The translations under genes and the position numbers were made by a program. A stretch of 34,570 nt of DNA, taken from an uncultured Chitinophagaceae bacterium. Lineage in GTDB: Bacteria > Bacteroidota > Bacteroidia > Chitinophagales > Chitinophagaceae. Shown piece after piece: positions 8,074 through 15,864 of the stretch (the stretch's first letter is position 1; every line of letters starts with the position of its first letter). Under the pieces are notes generated by a model. It made no database searches. It saw only the letters and a list, made by a program, of their open reading frames with translations, and was not told where the DNA came from. The stretch lies in NCBI GenBank assembly GCA_903870685.1, contig CAIQDX010000126.1:1-34570 (forward strand). The letters run 5' to 3'.

Positions 8074-8172
8074 TACCCAACCTGGGGGATTGCTAATAAT
8101 ATTTTATTGCACGAATTCTGAATTTATAATCAAAAAATAATTCAATTAAACGGCATAACTTTTTTCAAAAGC

Positions 8173-11100
8173 TCATACTAACCATTTATCAATTGCAGCA
8201 ACAATTGTAGAACTCACAAATGGTTTAGCCACATAATCGTTCATGCCGGCTTCTAAACATTTTTCTCTTTCATCTTTTAGCGTTCCTGCAGTTAAAGCAA
8301 TAATAGGAATTCGATCAATTTTTTCTATGCTCCTAATAATTTGCGCAGCTTCATAACCGTTCATTTCAGGCATTTGAATATCCATAAAAACAATATCGGG
8401 TTGAACAGATCTGTAGGTTTCTACCGCCTCAATTCCATTCGATGCTTCTGAGATTTGTGCATTTGGAAGAATTTGTGAAAGAATAGTTTTGATCAATAAA
8501 ATATTAAACATATTATCATCAACTACCAAAACTTTATAATGTTCCAGATGAGAAGCTTTTTTTATTTCAGTTTCTTTCATTTTAATTTTCTGTTGATTAT
8601 TGCTAAATCCAATTCTAGATATTGATTCGTATAAATCTTGAATCTTAATTGGCTTAACCAAACGTTGCTGCACATTCAATTCCTGACATGCTGAATTAAT
8701 ACTTACATCATCAGCCGAACTATGTAATAACATAATAGGCAATTTTGTTTCAAGTAAATCGTGTCTAATCTTTTCGATTGCAGTAATTCCATCCATCACA
8801 GGCATATGATAATCCATTAAAATAAAATCATATTTATTTCCTGACTCTAATTTTTTTATTCCTTCCAAACCATTTACAGCCTCATCACAATTAATTGATT
8901 TCAGTGCCATCATATCTTTTAAGATATGGCGATTATTTTCATTGTCATCAACAATTAATATCTTTTTAAAGTCATACAAATTTTTCCATTCTATTGGATC
9001 ACCATCAACTGCTTTTGCTTTCAGATCAAAATAGAATGTACTTCCTTTTTGTAATTCACTTTCTAATTTCAACTCACTTCCCATTAAATTGATCAATTTT
9101 CTTGAAATAGCAAGTCCTAAGCCAGTGCCGCCAAATTTTCTGTTAATAGTAGAATCTTCTTGCGAAAATGCTTCAAATATTTTTTGTTGATTTTCGGGAT
9201 TAATTCCAATACCAGTATCTCTTACCGAAAATCGAAATATTGATTTTCCATCAACATCTTTTTCGAGAGTTACGATCTTTAATTCAATTTCTCCTTTAGA
9301 CGTAAATTTAGCAGCATTGCCTAATAGATTAACCAATACCTGCCTGATTCTTATCGCATCTGTCCAAATAAAACGAGGAACATCAAGTGAGATATTTAAT
9401 AGTAATTCAAGATCCTTCTTGTAAGCCTGGAAACTAATTACATCAGTAACTTGATACCCTAATTCAAATATATCTACCTTTTCATTTTCGATTTCTAGTT
9501 TTCCTGCTTCTATTTTCGAAAAGTCAAGAATTTCGTTTATGATATCTAACAATGAATTAGCAGAACTATACACAGTTGAAACATATTGTTCCTGTATACC
9601 ATCTAAATTTGTTTTGAGTAATAAGTCAGAAAAACCAATCACACTATTTAATGGTGTGCGAATTTCATGACTCATGTTTGCTAGAAATTCTGATTTAGAT
9701 TTACTTCCGGATTCAGCTTTTTCTTTTGCAACCAATAACTCTTGTTCAATATTTTTGTTCTCAGTAATATCTCTTTTAATGGCAACCCAGTGCGTATAAT
9801 TTTTGTTTTTATCTGTAACTGGCGAGATAGCAATACTTGACCAAAACTCTTCTCCATTTTTTTTATAATTAATAACTTCGAATTGACATGGTTGATGTGT
9901 TTTGATATTTCGGGCAACTCTTTTTAATTCAGCTATTTCTGTTTTAGGACCTTGCAAAATCGTTGGAGTTTTGCCAATAATTTCCTCTTTCGAATAACCT
10001 GTCATTTTTGTATAAGCATCATTAACAAAAATTATTCTTTGAATATTTGGATTATTCTGATCTATTTCTGTTATTACAACTGCATCTGTTGCATGAACGA
10101 TAACAGATTCCAATAGTTTAAGTTGGGTTTCTTCACTTTTTCTTTCTGTGATATCTCTTCCAATACCTACCAATCCTATAATTTCTCCATTTTCGTTTTT
10201 AATCGGGACTTTAGAATTTAACATCCAATGTTTTTGATGGAAATTATCAACAAAAAAATCTTCTTTGCCTAAAATCGATTTGCCGGTTTTAAATACGTAT
10301 TGATCATCAGCATACGAACTATCGGCAATATTTTTTGGATATATTTCAAAATCATTTTTTCCTAAAACCTCTTCCTCATTTTTAAAACCCATATATTTTA
10401 CCTCAACAGGATTAGCAATAATTTTGCGGCATAGAATATCTTTTACATAAACCGCATCGGGTAAATTATCAATTAAAGCACGTAATAAATTACGTTCGTA
10501 TTTAATTGAAGTTTCCGCTTTTTTTAATTCGGTAATGTCTCTAAATATTCCTACCAATCCAATGATTTCATTATTTTCATTTTTTATTGGAACCTTAGAA
10601 TTTAACATCCAGTGTTCTTTCTTAAGATTATCAATAAAATACTCCTCTTTATTCAATTGTGCTAATCCGGTATTAAACACATATTGATCATCGAGATAAG
10701 AGCTTTCAGCAACTTCTTTTGAATAGACTTCAAAATCGGTTTTACCAATTACATCTTCTTCTGATCGAAACCCTGTGTATTTTAATTCAACAGAATTAAC
10801 TAAAATCTTTCTGCAATCTTTATCCTTTACATAAATAGCATCAGGTATATTATCAATTATTGCACGTAATAAATTGCGCTCATATTTAGAGGTCGCCTCA
10901 TTTTTTTTAATTTCAGTAATGTCTCTAAAAATTCCCAACGAACCTGTTATTTCACCATCTTGATATTGAGGAGTTGATGTAACCAAAATATTTTTTTTAT
11001 TCCCATCCTTTAAAACAATTTCAACCTCATATTGACTTGCTTCACCCGCAAGCCTTTTATTGGTTTGAGTTAAAACAAAATCGAAACTTTCTTTTGTAAA

Positions 11101-11559
11101 AAAACTCGCTAGATTTATTCCTTTTAATTCTCCTTTACCCACACCAAATATTTTTTCAGCTGCAGGGTTCGTAAAAATAAAATTTTCATTTGTATCAACT
11201 ATCCCAATTCCTTCGCCGATATTTTCTATCATGTAACTATAATTATCTTCTCTTAGTTTATGTGCAGATATTTTATTTCGGAAAGGGATGAATAAAGTAA
11301 AATATATTAAAGGAAAAATAAAAATAGAAAGTGTTGATGAATCTATTATTGCAGATATCCAATTGGGAAGTGGAGGTAAAAATTTAAGTGCTAACATTAT
11401 TGCTGTTTCACTTATAAAAATGCAGGCAGTTAATAAGAAAAATATGTTTAATTTTTTTTCAATAAAACGCTCAACCTTCGCAGTAAATTTCTTATTGGCA
11501 GAACTCTTCAATACCCGATTGGGCAAATCTCGTTTAATAGTCGTTGGATTTGTTTTCAT
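8173..11559 (-). CDS. Multi-PAS hybrid sensor histidine kinase with two receiver domains
   Basis: Membrane-attached hybrid kinase of 1128 residues. Two TM segments (about 38-60 and 76-96) leave only a 15-residue extracytoplasmic loop, so sensing is probably by the cytoplasmic PAS domains. Order: PAS1 about 104-218; PAS2 226-346 and PAS3 353-472, a close tandem duplication; PAS4 about 480-600; HisKA with phospho-acceptor His631 in SHEIRTP; HATPase with N box NLLGNAAKF (744-752), G1 DTGIGI (781-786) and G2 GGTGLGL (810-816); REC1 about 865-985 with Asp916 and Lys969; REC2 about 1007-1126 with Asp1060 and Lys1112. PAS4 resembles LOV sequences around GKTPTILQGP but lacks the flavin-binding Cys, so blue-light sensing is unlikely. 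There is no HPt domain or DNA-binding output domain, and no separate response-regulator gene nearby; phosphotransfer to an unlinked partner is inferred. It is transcribed alone. Confidence 0.95.
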   Translation of the reverse strand: MKTNPTTIKRDLPNRVLKSSANKKFTAKVERFIEKKLNIFFLLTACIFISETAIMLALKFLPPLPNWISAIIDSSTLSIFIFPLIYFTLFIPFRNKISAHKLREDNYSYMIENIGEGIGIVDTNENFIFTNPAAEKIFGVGKGELKGINLASFFTKESFDFVLTQTNKRLAGEASQYEVEIVLKDGNKKNILVTSTPQYQDGEITGSLGIFRDITEIKKNEATSKYERNLLRAIIDNIPDAIYVKDKDCRKILVNSVELKYTGFRSEEDVIGKTDFEVYSKEVAESSYLDDQYVFNTGLAQLNKEEYFIDNLKKEHWMLNSKVPIKNENNEIIGLVGIFRDITELKKAETSIKYERNLLRALIDNLPDAVYVKDILCRKIIANPVEVKYMGFKNEEEVLGKNDFEIYPKNIADSSYADDQYVFKTGKSILGKEDFFVDNFHQKHWMLNSKVPIKNENGEIIGLVGIGRDITERKSEETQLKLLESVIVHATDAVVITEIDQNNPNIQRIIFVNDAYTKMTGYSKEEIIGKTPTILQGPKTEIAELKRVARNIKTHQPCQFEVINYKKNGEEFWSSIAISPVTDKNKNYTHWVAIKRDITENKNIEQELLVAKEKAESGSKSKSEFLANMSHEIRTPLNSVIGFSDLLLKTNLDGIQEQYVSTVYSSANSLLDIINEILDFSKIEAGKLEIENEKVDIFELGYQVTDVISFQAYKKDLELLLNISLDVPRFIWTDAIRIRQVLVNLLGNAAKFTSKGEIELKIVTLEKDVDGKSIFRFSVRDTGIGINPENQQKIFEAFSQEDSTINRKFGGTGLGLAISRKLINLMGSELKLESELQKGSTFYFDLKAKAVDGDPIEWKNLYDFKKILIVDDNENNRHILKDMMALKSINCDEAVNGLEGIKKLESGNKYDFILMDYHMPVMDGITAIEKIRHDLLETKLPIMLLHSSADDVSINSACQELNVQQRLVKPIKIQDLYESISRIGFSNNQQKIKMKETEIKKASHLEHYKVLVVDDNMFNILLIKTILSQILPNAQISEASNGIEAVETYRSVQPDIVFMDIQMPEMNGYEAAQIIRSIEKIDRIPIIALTAGTLKDEREKCLEAGMNDYVAKPFVSSTIVAAIDKWLV

Positions 11560-11694
11560 AAGATTTACATGGGACTAATTATAGTTTAAAATTAGTGATG
11601 ATTTTACATTTTAACTGTAACTAATAATACACATTGGTTGTAGTCCTATAGCTTACATCAACAAGCAATTTTATTTAAACCTTTAAAAATGAAG

Positions 11695-12300
11695 TCAATC
11701 CACAGGCGAATTATCCTTCCAACCCCATAAATGCAAACAGGCGTATGTTCTAAAGGGCGACCATTTTGAGGATATCTTAAACATCTGTTCCTTCAATAAT
11801 TTTTTATCGGTCACATCTAATTTATAAATTTTAATCATGGCTTGTTGAATACCTAAATCATCAACTGCAAAAACATCTTCTCTTCCCAAACTAAACATCA
11901 ACAACATTTCTACAGTCCACTTACCAACGCCTTTAATTTGAGTGAGCAATTCTATGATTTCTGTGTTCGGCATTTTCAATAACTTTTTATCGGTTATTTT
12001 ATTATCGATACAGAATGCTGCTACATTTTTTACATAACCAACTTTTGCATTTGATAAACCAACGGCTCTTAATTTTTCGAACGGCATATCCAATACTTGT
12101 TGCGGCTTGGGTTCTTTGCCATTAAATAAAACCAGGAACCGATGAAAAATAACTTTGGCAACTTTTGTATTTAATTGCTGGCTCATGATACTGGCCATTA
12201 AATGCAACGGAATGTTTTGATGAAATTTCAATTCGTGCAATTCGTCGCCAATTATTTTTGCAAGTTTTTTATCTTTTTGCAGATGCTGTATGTAACTCAT
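11695..12300 (-). CDS. DNA-3-methyladenine glycosylase II (AlkA-like, HhH-GPD)
   Basis: Base-excision repair glycosylase that removes alkylated purines. 201 residues, shorter than E. coli AlkA because the N-terminal TBP-like domain is missing; this short form is common. The helix-hairpin-helix is at 120-134 (QIKGVGKWTVEML region), followed by DVFAVDDLGI (142-151), whose Asp148 aligns with the catalytic Asp of the family. There are no C-terminal Cys residues for an iron-sulfur cluster, which argues against MutY/Nth. Its start lies only 27 bp from the divergent mnmD start. It is tandem to the hybrid kinase gene but 135 bp upstream of it, and no terminator was found between them. Confidence 0.9.
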   Translation of the reverse strand: MSYIQHLQKDKKLAKIIGDELHELKFHQNIPLHLMASIMSQQLNTKVAKVIFHRFLVLFNGKEPKPQQVLDMPFEKLRAVGLSNAKVGYVKNVAAFCIDNKITDKKLLKMPNTEIIELLTQIKGVGKWTVEMLLMFSLGREDVFAVDDLGIQQAMIKIYKLDVTDKKLLKEQMFKISSKWSPFRTYACLHLWGWKDNSPVD

Positions 12301-12327
12301 ACACTCAAGTTAATTAATTTAGAGCTG

Positions 12328-12978
12328 ATGCAAAAACAAGTAATAAAAACTAATGATGGCAGCAGTTCGATTTTCATTCCTGAAATGAATGTAACCTATC
12401 ATAGTATCCATGGTGCTATGCAGGAAAGCAAACATGTTTTTATTGAAGCAGGATTAAAACCTTTATTAAATCAAAATAAAACCATCCATATTTTTGAAAT
12501 GGGTTTTGGAACCGGATTAAATGCTTTGTTAAGTTTACAAAATGCAATCAATCATCAACAAAAAATAAATTACACAGCGATAGAATTATTTCCACTAACT
12601 ATTGATGAAGCTGGTACATTAAATTATTCTGATGAAAACTTTATGCAACTCCATCAATGTGATTGGGAAAAAGATGTTGAACTGAATGATTACTTCACAA
12701 TTCATAAAATACATCAATCACTTCTAAATTATTCGACCAATAAAAAATTTGATCTAATTTATTTCGACGCTTTCGATCCAAACACGCAACCCGAATTGTG
12801 GACAAAAGAAATATTCGAAAAATTATTTTTAATGTTAGAACTAAATGGGATTTTGGTTACTTATTCAAGTAAAGGAATTGTACGAAGAGTCATGCAGGAT
12901 GCTGGTTTCAGCGTAAAAAAGGTTTCAGGACCGCCACATAAAAGAGAAATGATCAGGGCAAAAAAGATGACCCTTTGA
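12328..12978 (+). CDS. mnmD: tRNA (mnm5s2U34) methyltransferase, stand-alone MnmD
   Basis: SAM-dependent methyltransferase equivalent to the N-terminal domain of MnmC, for the last methylation step of 5-methylaminomethyl-2-thiouridine at tRNA position 34. 217 residues from the ATG at 12328. The MnmC-N/DUF752 hallmarks are present: HGAMQESKHVFIEAG (28-42), the SAM-binding loop EMGFGTGLNAL (57-67), and FDLIYFDAFDPNTQPELW near residue 140. The C-terminal FAD oxidase domain of the bifunctional enzyme is absent. A longer in-frame reading from 12202 was rejected because its first 42 residues overlap the divergent glycosylase gene and do not look like protein; family members start just before this ATG. 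Confidence 0.9.
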   Translation: MQKQVIKTNDGSSSIFIPEMNVTYHSIHGAMQESKHVFIEAGLKPLLNQNKTIHIFEMGFGTGLNALLSLQNAINHQQKINYTAIELFPLTIDEAGTLNYSDENFMQLHQCDWEKDVELNDYFTIHKIHQSLLNYSTNKKFDLIYFDAFDPNTQPELWTKEIFEKLFLMLELNGILVTYSSKGIVRRVMQDAGFSVKKVSGPPHKREMIRAKKMTL

Positions 12979-13032
12979 TTGCATTTAAATTCATAATTAA
13001 TTTTTCTTAGCTTCAGCATAAAATCAATTGCC

Positions 13033-13458
13033 ATGAAATATATTTTTTCACTTTTATTTATTCTTTCATTTAGTAGTTTAACTTTTTCGCAGGATAAAAA
13101 CGAACAAGCCATCAGAAAAATATTAGACAATCAAATAAAAGAATGGAACAATAATAACCTTGACAAATTCATGGTTGGTTATTGGGAAAACGACAGTCTT
13201 GTTTTCATTGGAAAAAATGGTCCGGTGTATGGTTACAATAATGCATTGAATAATTATAAAAAGAACTACAAAGATTCTGCCGCAAGGGGTAAACTGAGTT
13301 TCGAGATCGTCTCTATCAAAAAACTTTCAAACGATTATTATTTTGTGACTGGGAAATTTTTCTTAAAAAGATCTATTGGAGATGCAAAAGGTGTTTATAC
13401 TTTACTCTTCAAGAAAATCAATGGCGAATGGAAGATCATTGTCGATCACAGTTCATAA
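13033..13458 (+). CDS. Secreted NTF2-like (DUF4440/SnoaL-type) protein
   Basis: 141 residues with a clear signal peptide (1-19, ending LTFSQ). The mature part follows the NTF2-like pattern: an N-terminal helix containing AIRKILDNQIKEWNNNNLDKFM, then YWENDSLVFIG, a helix with GYNNALNNYKKNY, and a strand-rich end with the typical close NGEWKIIVDHSS. This is the fold of small ligand-binding or ketosteroid-isomerase-like proteins; the catalytic residues of characterised enzymes cannot be assigned, so function is unknown. It is 54 bp after mnmD and 70 bp before the SPFH gene on the same strand. Confidence is high that it is a gene, moderate on the fold. Confidence 0.82.
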   Translation: MKYIFSLLFILSFSSLTFSQDKNEQAIRKILDNQIKEWNNNNLDKFMVGYWENDSLVFIGKNGPVYGYNNALNNYKKNYKDSAARGKLSFEIVSIKKLSNDYYFVTGKFFLKRSIGDAKGVYTLLFKKINGEWKIIVDHSS

Positions 13459-13528
13459 TCATTTAACACATTAATATTTCTTTAAATCATTTTAACTTAG
13501 TCTAACTTTACTTTTAAAATTTTACTTT

Positions 13529-14437
13529 ATGACACTCATCATTCTCGGCATACTAATTTTCGTTGCAGCTTTTTCTGTAAAAAATCTGAACCCTCCATTA
13601 TCTCAATATGGTAACACGGTTAGAACTATCGGTTTAGTTGTAATTGTGCTGGGCATTCTTACTTCTTGTATCAAACAAATCGATGCGGGACAAATAGGAG
13701 TAAAATCATTATTCGGTAAAGTTCAGGACGACGTTTTGACCAGCGGTTTAAATTTCGTAAACCCATTGGTTGAAGTAAAAACGATTGATGTAAGAACACA
13801 AAATTACACCATGAGCGGCGTGCACAATGAAGGCGATGTTGCTGGCGACGATGCCATTCGTGTTTTAACTGCCGATGGTTTGGAAGTAGTAATTGATTTG
13901 ACTGTTTTGTATCGCGTTCAGTCTGCTGAAGCACCAAAAATTGTTAGAGAAATTGGATTGGATTTTAAAAATGTTATTGTTCGTCCAATTACAAGAACGA
14001 AGATCAGAGATAATGCTGTTTACTATACTGCTGTTGATTTGTATTCAACTAAAAGAGATGAATTTCAAGCAAGAATTTTTAAAACCATCGAAGAAAATTT
14101 AAAAATTCGCGGTTTAGTTTTAGAACAATTATTGGTGCGTAATATTACTTTACCTGCAACAGTAAAAGCATCTATCGAAGAAAAAATTAAAGCAGAACAG
14201 GAAGCACAAAAAATGGAATTCGTTCTACAAAAAGAAAAACAAGAAGCAGAACGTAAAAGAGTAGAAGCACAGGGTATTGCCGATTATCAAAAGATCATAA
14301 GTTCAGGTTTAGGCGATAAACAATTGCAATACGAAAATTTACAAGTGATGAAAGGATTGATCACTTCACCAAATGCAAAAGTTATTATCATGGGTGGAAG
14401 CAAAAGCCCGGTAATACTTGATACAAAAGGAAATTAA
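13529..14437 (+). CDS. SPFH/prohibitin family membrane protein
   Basis: 302 residues. Two hydrophobic segments at the N-terminus (about 2-17 and 34-50), the second followed by the prohibitin-type opening QIDAGQIGVKSLFGKV. The SPFH (band 7) domain covers about 50-235. A coiled-coil stretch rich in Glu, Lys, Gln and Ala (about 218-255, EKIKAEQEAQKMEF onward) is typical of prohibitin oligomerisation, and the protein ends in a short hydrophobic patch (PNAKVIIMGG). Family members form large ring assemblies on membranes and modulate proteases or membrane microdomains. No NfeD-type partner or FtsH gene is adjacent. A strong terminator-like hairpin on this strand lies 84 bp after the stop, inside the convergent small gene. 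Confidence 0.92.
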   Translation: MTLIILGILIFVAAFSVKNLNPPLSQYGNTVRTIGLVVIVLGILTSCIKQIDAGQIGVKSLFGKVQDDVLTSGLNFVNPLVEVKTIDVRTQNYTMSGVHNEGDVAGDDAIRVLTADGLEVVIDLTVLYRVQSAEAPKIVREIGLDFKNVIVRPITRTKIRDNAVYYTAVDLYSTKRDEFQARIFKTIEENLKIRGLVLEQLLVRNITLPATVKASIEEKIKAEQEAQKMEFVLQKEKQEAERKRVEAQGIADYQKIISSGLGDKQLQYENLQVMKGLITSPNAKVIIMGGSKSPVILDTKGN

Positions 14438-14449
14438 ATTCGTGTAAAA

Positions 14450-14680
14450 CTATTCGGGAATATTCAATGGTTTACTCCATAAGCGAGCCATCAACCAAAT
14501 AAAAATAATAGTGCTTATTAATAGCCACAGGTAAAAAATAATATTACCTGTGGTTATTTTTTGTTGAACATAAGCATATTCGAATTGTATTCCTGCAGTG
14601 GTATTACTAATTAGCCATACCACAGTATATGAAATGGAATTGAGAATTCTTACTAAATATGCTCGTACTTCAGGTTCCAA
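14450..14680 (-). CDS. Small two-TM membrane protein, unknown function
   Basis: 76 residues with two hydrophobic helices (about 15-30 and 46-65) and a positively charged C-terminal turn (ARLWSKP). The start is TTG at 14680; no ATG is available upstream, and the opening M-E-P-E-V-R-x-Y fits what I recall of small Bacteroidota membrane proteins that begin with an acidic residue then EV(K/R). It lies 20 bp after the M23 peptidase stop on the same strand, so the two are probably co-transcribed. The middle of the gene contains a perfect-looking terminator hairpin for the opposite strand (14521-14563), which makes the local codon sequence unusual. No function is assigned. Confidence 0.65.
   Translation of the reverse strand: MEPEVRAYLVRILNSISYTVVWLISNTTAGIQFEYAYVQQKITTGNIIFYLWLLISTIIFIWLMARLWSKPLNIPE
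14521..14564 (+). terminator. Intrinsic terminator for the SPFH gene, inside the convergent small gene
   Basis: 14-bp arms at 14521-14534 and 14544-14557 (ATAGCCACAGGTAA / TTACCTGTGGTTAT, one G-T mismatch) with a 9-nt loop, followed on the + strand by a run of T. This is the strongest hairpin downstream of the SPFH gene. It overlaps the coding sequence of the 76-residue protein on the other strand. Confidence 0.75.
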
Positions 14681-14700
14681 AAAAATTATTGAAAAGATTA

Positions 14701-15678
14701 TTAATCTAAACTCTGATTGGCTGTTGAAGCTAATTTCAACACACGATCAAATTGTGCCGGTGTAAGATCGTTATAGAAATAATAAATAGGATCAACGGGC
14801 GTTCCATTTTTATGCACTTCATAATGACAATGTGCTCCTGTACTTTTTCCTGTGTTTCCAACATAGCCAATTACTTCACCACGTTTAACATTTTGTCCTA
14901 CTCTTGCTTTTACACGATACATGTGACCATACAATGTTTGATAACCATAACCATGATTAATCACAACATCATTACCAAAACCACCGCTGCTGTAACCTGC
15001 TTCTTTAACCGTACCATCGGCAGTTGCATAAATTGGTGTACCCGATGGTGCAGTAAAATCAAGCCCTGCATGAAATCTACGCACTTTATAAATCGGATCG
15101 ATACGATTACCAAAACCACTTGCAATACGCGTAAGATTTTTATTGCTTACCGGTTGAATTGCCGGAATTGACAATAATAATTTCTCTTTATGTTTTACCA
15201 TATCATCAAGTGCATCAAAACTTTTTGATTGATATACTAAACGAAGAGATAAATTATTTAATTGATCGCCCATGCTGTTTACCAATTCATCTTCACTCAT
15301 GCTTTGTACCAACTTAACTTCTTTCTTTACTTCACTGTCTTTTACACGAGCACTGTCGGGTACAGGTGCAGCTTCAAATATGGAACGATAAACAGTATTA
15401 TCTCTGTTCTCCAATTCACTCATCTGCAATTCCAATTGTTTTATTCTTTCCTGAAAGATGGAATAATCTTGTTTCATCGCATCATTTTCCTGACGCAATA
15501 ATTTCTCTTTCGGGCTATCAATATATTTAAAAACGATCAACACGATGAGCAAGCCTGTAACGATGGAAGCCGCAATAAATCCAAAAAATTGCAAGATCCT
15601 AACACGCAAAGGCGTTTCCAACTTTTCATATCGAAGCGAGTGGGTATTATAGTAATATTTAATTTTTTTCAATGCCAT
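14701..15678 (-). CDS. Membrane-anchored M23 (LytM-type) peptidase
   Basis: 325 residues. A cytoplasmic N-terminus (1-28) precedes one TM helix (about 31-52), a coiled-coil stalk (about 56-95) and a linker, and the M23 domain covers about 185-300. All zinc and catalytic residues are present: HxxxD at H203/D207, H252 in LYGHMYR and HxH at H283/H285. The protein is therefore probably an active peptidoglycan endopeptidase rather than a degenerate EnvC/NlpD-type activator. It acts in the periplasm. It is divergent from alaS across a 186-bp gap and followed by the small membrane gene 20 bp on. A -33/-7 pair for this strand is visible at 15844-15816, about 140 bp before the start codon. Confidence 0.94.
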   Translation of the reverse strand: MALKKIKYYYNTHSLRYEKLETPLRVRILQFFGFIAASIVTGLLIVLIVFKYIDSPKEKLLRQENDAMKQDYSIFQERIKQLELQMSELENRDNTVYRSIFEAAPVPDSARVKDSEVKKEVKLVQSMSEDELVNSMGDQLNNLSLRLVYQSKSFDALDDMVKHKEKLLLSIPAIQPVSNKNLTRIASGFGNRIDPIYKVRRFHAGLDFTAPSGTPIYATADGTVKEAGYSSGGFGNDVVINHGYGYQTLYGHMYRVKARVGQNVKRGEVIGYVGNTGKSTGAHCHYEVHKNGTPVDPIYYFYNDLTPAQFDRVLKLASTANQSLD

Positions 15679-15739
15679 GGCAGGTAATTATTTTTTAGCA
15701 AGCTTCAAAACTTTATTCGGCAGCTGTTGCGTCGCACTC

Positions 15740-15756
15740 TTGTACAATTGGTACAA
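15740..15756. promoter_or_regulatory. 17-bp perfect palindrome in the M23/alaS divergent region
   Basis: TTGTAC-AATTG-GTACAA: six-base perfect arms around a 5-nt centre. It lies downstream of the proposed M23 start site (in its leader) and upstream of the proposed alaS -7 box, a suitable place for an operator affecting either gene. No regulator is known. Confidence 0.4.
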
Positions 15757-15789
15757 TATTCATCATTCACTTCTAACATCGCATTTCCT

Positions 15790-15797
15790 TACCTTTG
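15790..15797 (+). promoter_or_regulatory. Candidate -7 box of alaS
   Basis: TACCTTTG is a full match to TAnnTTTG, 67 bp before the alaS ATG. No TTG is present at the expected -33 spacing, which weakens the call. Confidence 0.4.
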
Positions 15798-15815
15798 AAG
15801 CCCTAATTTAGGCAG

Positions 15816-15844
15816 CAAATATAATCGTAATCGTTGCTAACAAA
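15816..15844 (-). promoter_or_regulatory. Candidate promoter of the M23 peptidase gene
   Basis: On the - strand TTTG (15844-15841), a 17-bp spacer and TATATTTG (15823-15816) match the Bacteroidota -33/-7 pattern TTTG...TAnnTTTG. It implies a leader of about 130-140 nt before the start at 15678. Confidence 0.45.
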
Positions 15845-15864
15845 CAGTAAAATTTGGATTTAAT

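Noticed and set aside
9760-10120. PAS4 of the hybrid kinase as a LOV photosensor
   Set aside because: The GKTPTILQGP region resembles LOV, but the essential flavin-binding Cys is absent.
12202-12327. Upstream extension of the MnmD reading frame
   Set aside because: It overlaps the divergent glycosylase gene, its residues are not protein-like, and MnmD homologues begin near 12328.
14752-15171. Cys- and Ile-rich open frame opposite the M23 gene
   Set aside because: Antisense shadow of a well-supported peptidase gene, with no start context or recognisable domain.
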